Assembly: GCA_963169055.1 (NCBI GenBank)
Contig: CAUJFU010000231.1
Coordinates: 1-6,944, forward strand
DNA: 6,944 bases
Origin: Myxococcota bacterium
Lineage (GTDB): Bacteria > Myxococcota_C > UBA6777
Direction of reading: 5' to 3'
Shown: piece after piece, positions 5,962 through 6,944 of the stretch
Layout of the letters: each line of letters starts with the position of its first letter
Position numbering within the stretch: the stretch's first letter is position 1
Position numbers and translations under genes: made by a program
Notes under the pieces: model-generated
The model's database searches: none
Told to the model about the DNA's origin: nothing
What the model saw: the letters and a program-made list of their open reading frames with translations, nothing else

Positions 5962-6819
5962 ATGGATGCCTTTCTTCTCACCGTGATGATCGCCGGTGGA
6001 TTGGTTCTCGCTGTCGCGCTGCTCGCAATCGTCGTCTCTCTCGTTGAATCCAGCGGACGCCGCAAGCGGTTGCGTCAACTTCAAGAACTCCGTGAGGGGC
6101 CTTCTGCGTTGCGCTTGCCTAAACCTCCCTCCGCACCACCTCCACGCGCCTTTACCCCCCAACTTCCCGCGTTGGAGATCCCGTTCGATTCCCCCGCACC
6201 TCCCTCTCCCCGCGCCGCTCCAGCCAAACCGACCGAAGAGATCTCTTCGTTTCGTCCTGTTTCTTCGGCTTTTGACGATCTGCCCCTCTCTTCCGTTGAA
6301 GCAGAACCCCCCGCCAAGCCCGCTGCCTTCACTCCCACAACCCGCTCCTATTCGCCCAAACAAACCCTGAGCTTCTTTCCCGATGACAATGACAACTCCC
6401 TCTCTGCTTTAACGTCCCCCGGCCAACGCGCTACCCCCATCGAAAGAGCCGTTGAACCCACACTCGACGAACCCCGCCATGATTTTGGACTCTCCGCTTC
6501 CGCGCCCATCCCCGCCACTCCAAAGGCCCTCGCAAGCGAAAGCAAGAGCATCCTTTATCTCGATCCAGACTTTGAACTCGCCGAAGTCAAGCGCGTCTTG
6601 CGCATCTGGCAGATGACCCCCTCCGCCTCCGAAAACTTGCCCCCCAACCAGATGGGCCGCTGGTTGTGCGAAGACGGAACCCTTGTCGAACTGCTCGTCG
6701 GCGAAAAAGGCTACCCCTACCTCGATATCCGTGGCCCGATGGCCAATGACCTCGCTCGTTATCTCCCCCAAGATCTCCCCATCCGACCCGATCTCGCCAG
6801 TCTCGCCGAGATGAGCTAA
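5962..6819 (+). CDS. Membrane-anchored protein with Pro-rich linker and unknown C-terminal domain
   Basis: No known family is recognised. It has 285 residues; the ATG is preceded by GGAGG with 7-nt spacing, so the start is secure. Residues 4-28 form one hydrophobic helix (FLLTVMIAGGLVLAVALLAI..), with no positive charge before it and RRKRLRQ (33-39) after it. By the positive-inside rule this puts the N-terminus outside and the rest in the cytoplasm. Residues about 45-190 are rich in Pro, Ala and Ser and look disordered. Residues about 195-285 look folded: LYLDPDFELAEVKRVLRIWQ, then GRWLCEDGTLVELLVGEKGYPYLDIRG, then DLARYLPQDLP. Anchor, basic patch, Pro-rich linker and C-terminal domain recall the layout of ZipA, but I see no ZipA sequence signature and the C-terminal domain is shorter. 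A scaffold or tethering role is a guess from the layout. It is divergent from mutS, and nothing downstream in the window is co-transcribed. Confidence 0.87.
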   Translation: MDAFLLTVMIAGGLVLAVALLAIVVSLVESSGRRKRLRQLQELREGPSALRLPKPPSAPPPRAFTPQLPALEIPFDSPAPPSPRAAPAKPTEEISSFRPVSSAFDDLPLSSVEAEPPAKPAAFTPTTRSYSPKQTLSFFPDDNDNSLSALTSPGQRATPIERAVEPTLDEPRHDFGLSASAPIPATPKALASESKSILYLDPDFELAEVKRVLRIWQMTPSASENLPPNQMGRWLCEDGTLVELLVGEKGYPYLDIRGPMANDLARYLPQDLPIRPDLASLAEMS

Positions 6820-6842
6820 CCCACAAAATATCCAACAACTTC

Positions 6843-6944
6843 TCGGGATGCCTTTGGGACAATGTACGGGCGGATATCGCCTTATCGGGATGCCTTTGGG
6901 GCAATGTACGGGCGGATATCGCCTTATCGGGACGCCTTTTGGGC
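6843..6944. repeat. 42-bp tandem repeat, two full units plus partial third
   Basis: Units run 6843-6884, 6885-6926 and 6927-6944, where the window cuts the third. Each begins TCGGGATGCCTTTGGG or a close variant. Units 1 and 2 differ at one base (A or G at unit position 17), and the visible 18 bases of unit 3 differ from unit 2 at two. Each full unit contains the inverted repeat GGCG-GATAT-CGCC. The array begins 23 nt after the stop codon at 6819. The length is a multiple of three and only one of six frames contains a stop, so the array could be either non-coding or part of a repeat protein. There are no unique spacers, so it is not a CRISPR array. Confidence 0.92.

Noticed and set aside
5617-6363. 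Minus-strand frames (5617-6363 and 5643-6065) spanning the intergenic region and the anchored-protein gene
   Set aside because: They run through the 37-nt repeat and antisense to a gene with a clear start and membrane helix. No start codon with a Shine-Dalgarno site is seen.
6587-6904. Minus-strand frame starting inside the 42-bp repeats
   Set aside because: It begins at a TTG within the tandem array and continues antisense to the anchored-protein gene; Arg/Ser-rich shadow composition.
6843-6944. CRISPR array at the right edge
   Set aside because: The units abut directly with no unique spacers between them; this is a simple tandem repeat.

Overview
This window is chromosomal DNA from a moderately GC-rich Gram-negative-type bacterium. 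The secreted protein with paired glycan-binding (NADase-type, discoidin-like) modules, the GGAGG/TTG start sites and the dispersed and tandem intergenic repeats would fit Myxococcota or a related deltaproteobacterial lineage. That placement is an inference from family knowledge and is tentative. There is no tRNA, rRNA, transposase, cas gene or phage gene here.

Layout, left to right. (1) 1-411 has no convincing gene. It carries two copies, one intact-looking and one degenerate, of a 37-nt CRISPR-repeat-like element starting 68 nt apart. (2) 412-2571, minus strand: a 719-residue exported protein of unknown function, with a signal peptide, FG-GAP-like segments with two Cys-x-Cys motifs, a Pro/acidic linker, and two C-terminal discoidin-like modules. 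(3) 2572-2844: a 273-nt gap with short direct and inverted repeats. (4) 2845-5508, minus strand: a complete mutS encoding the mismatch-recognition ATPase, with all hallmark motifs and a C-terminal clamp-binding peptide. (5) 5509-5961: a divergent intergenic region with a weak mutS promoter candidate, a better promoter candidate facing right, and a third 37-nt element in the opposite orientation. (6) 5962-6819, plus strand: a 285-residue protein with one N-terminal membrane anchor, a long Pro/Ala/Ser-rich linker and a small conserved-looking C-terminal domain of unknown family. (7) 6843-6944: a 42-bp tandem repeat that runs off the right edge and is open in five of six frames.

The three genes do not form an obvious pathway. 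mutS and the secreted-protein gene are co-directional but separated by 273 nt and probably independently expressed. mutS and the anchored protein are divergent. Both minus-strand genes most likely start at TTG codons behind GGAGG Shine-Dalgarno sites, so the longest possible ORFs overstate their N-termini.

The most interesting signal is the 37-nt element. It ends in ATTGAAAC (copy 1, minus strand) or AGTGAAAC (copy 3, plus strand), has the central hairpin of a CRISPR repeat, and occurs as a solo copy and as a CRISPR-spaced pair with no cas genes nearby. The second signal is the 42-bp tandem repeat at the right edge.
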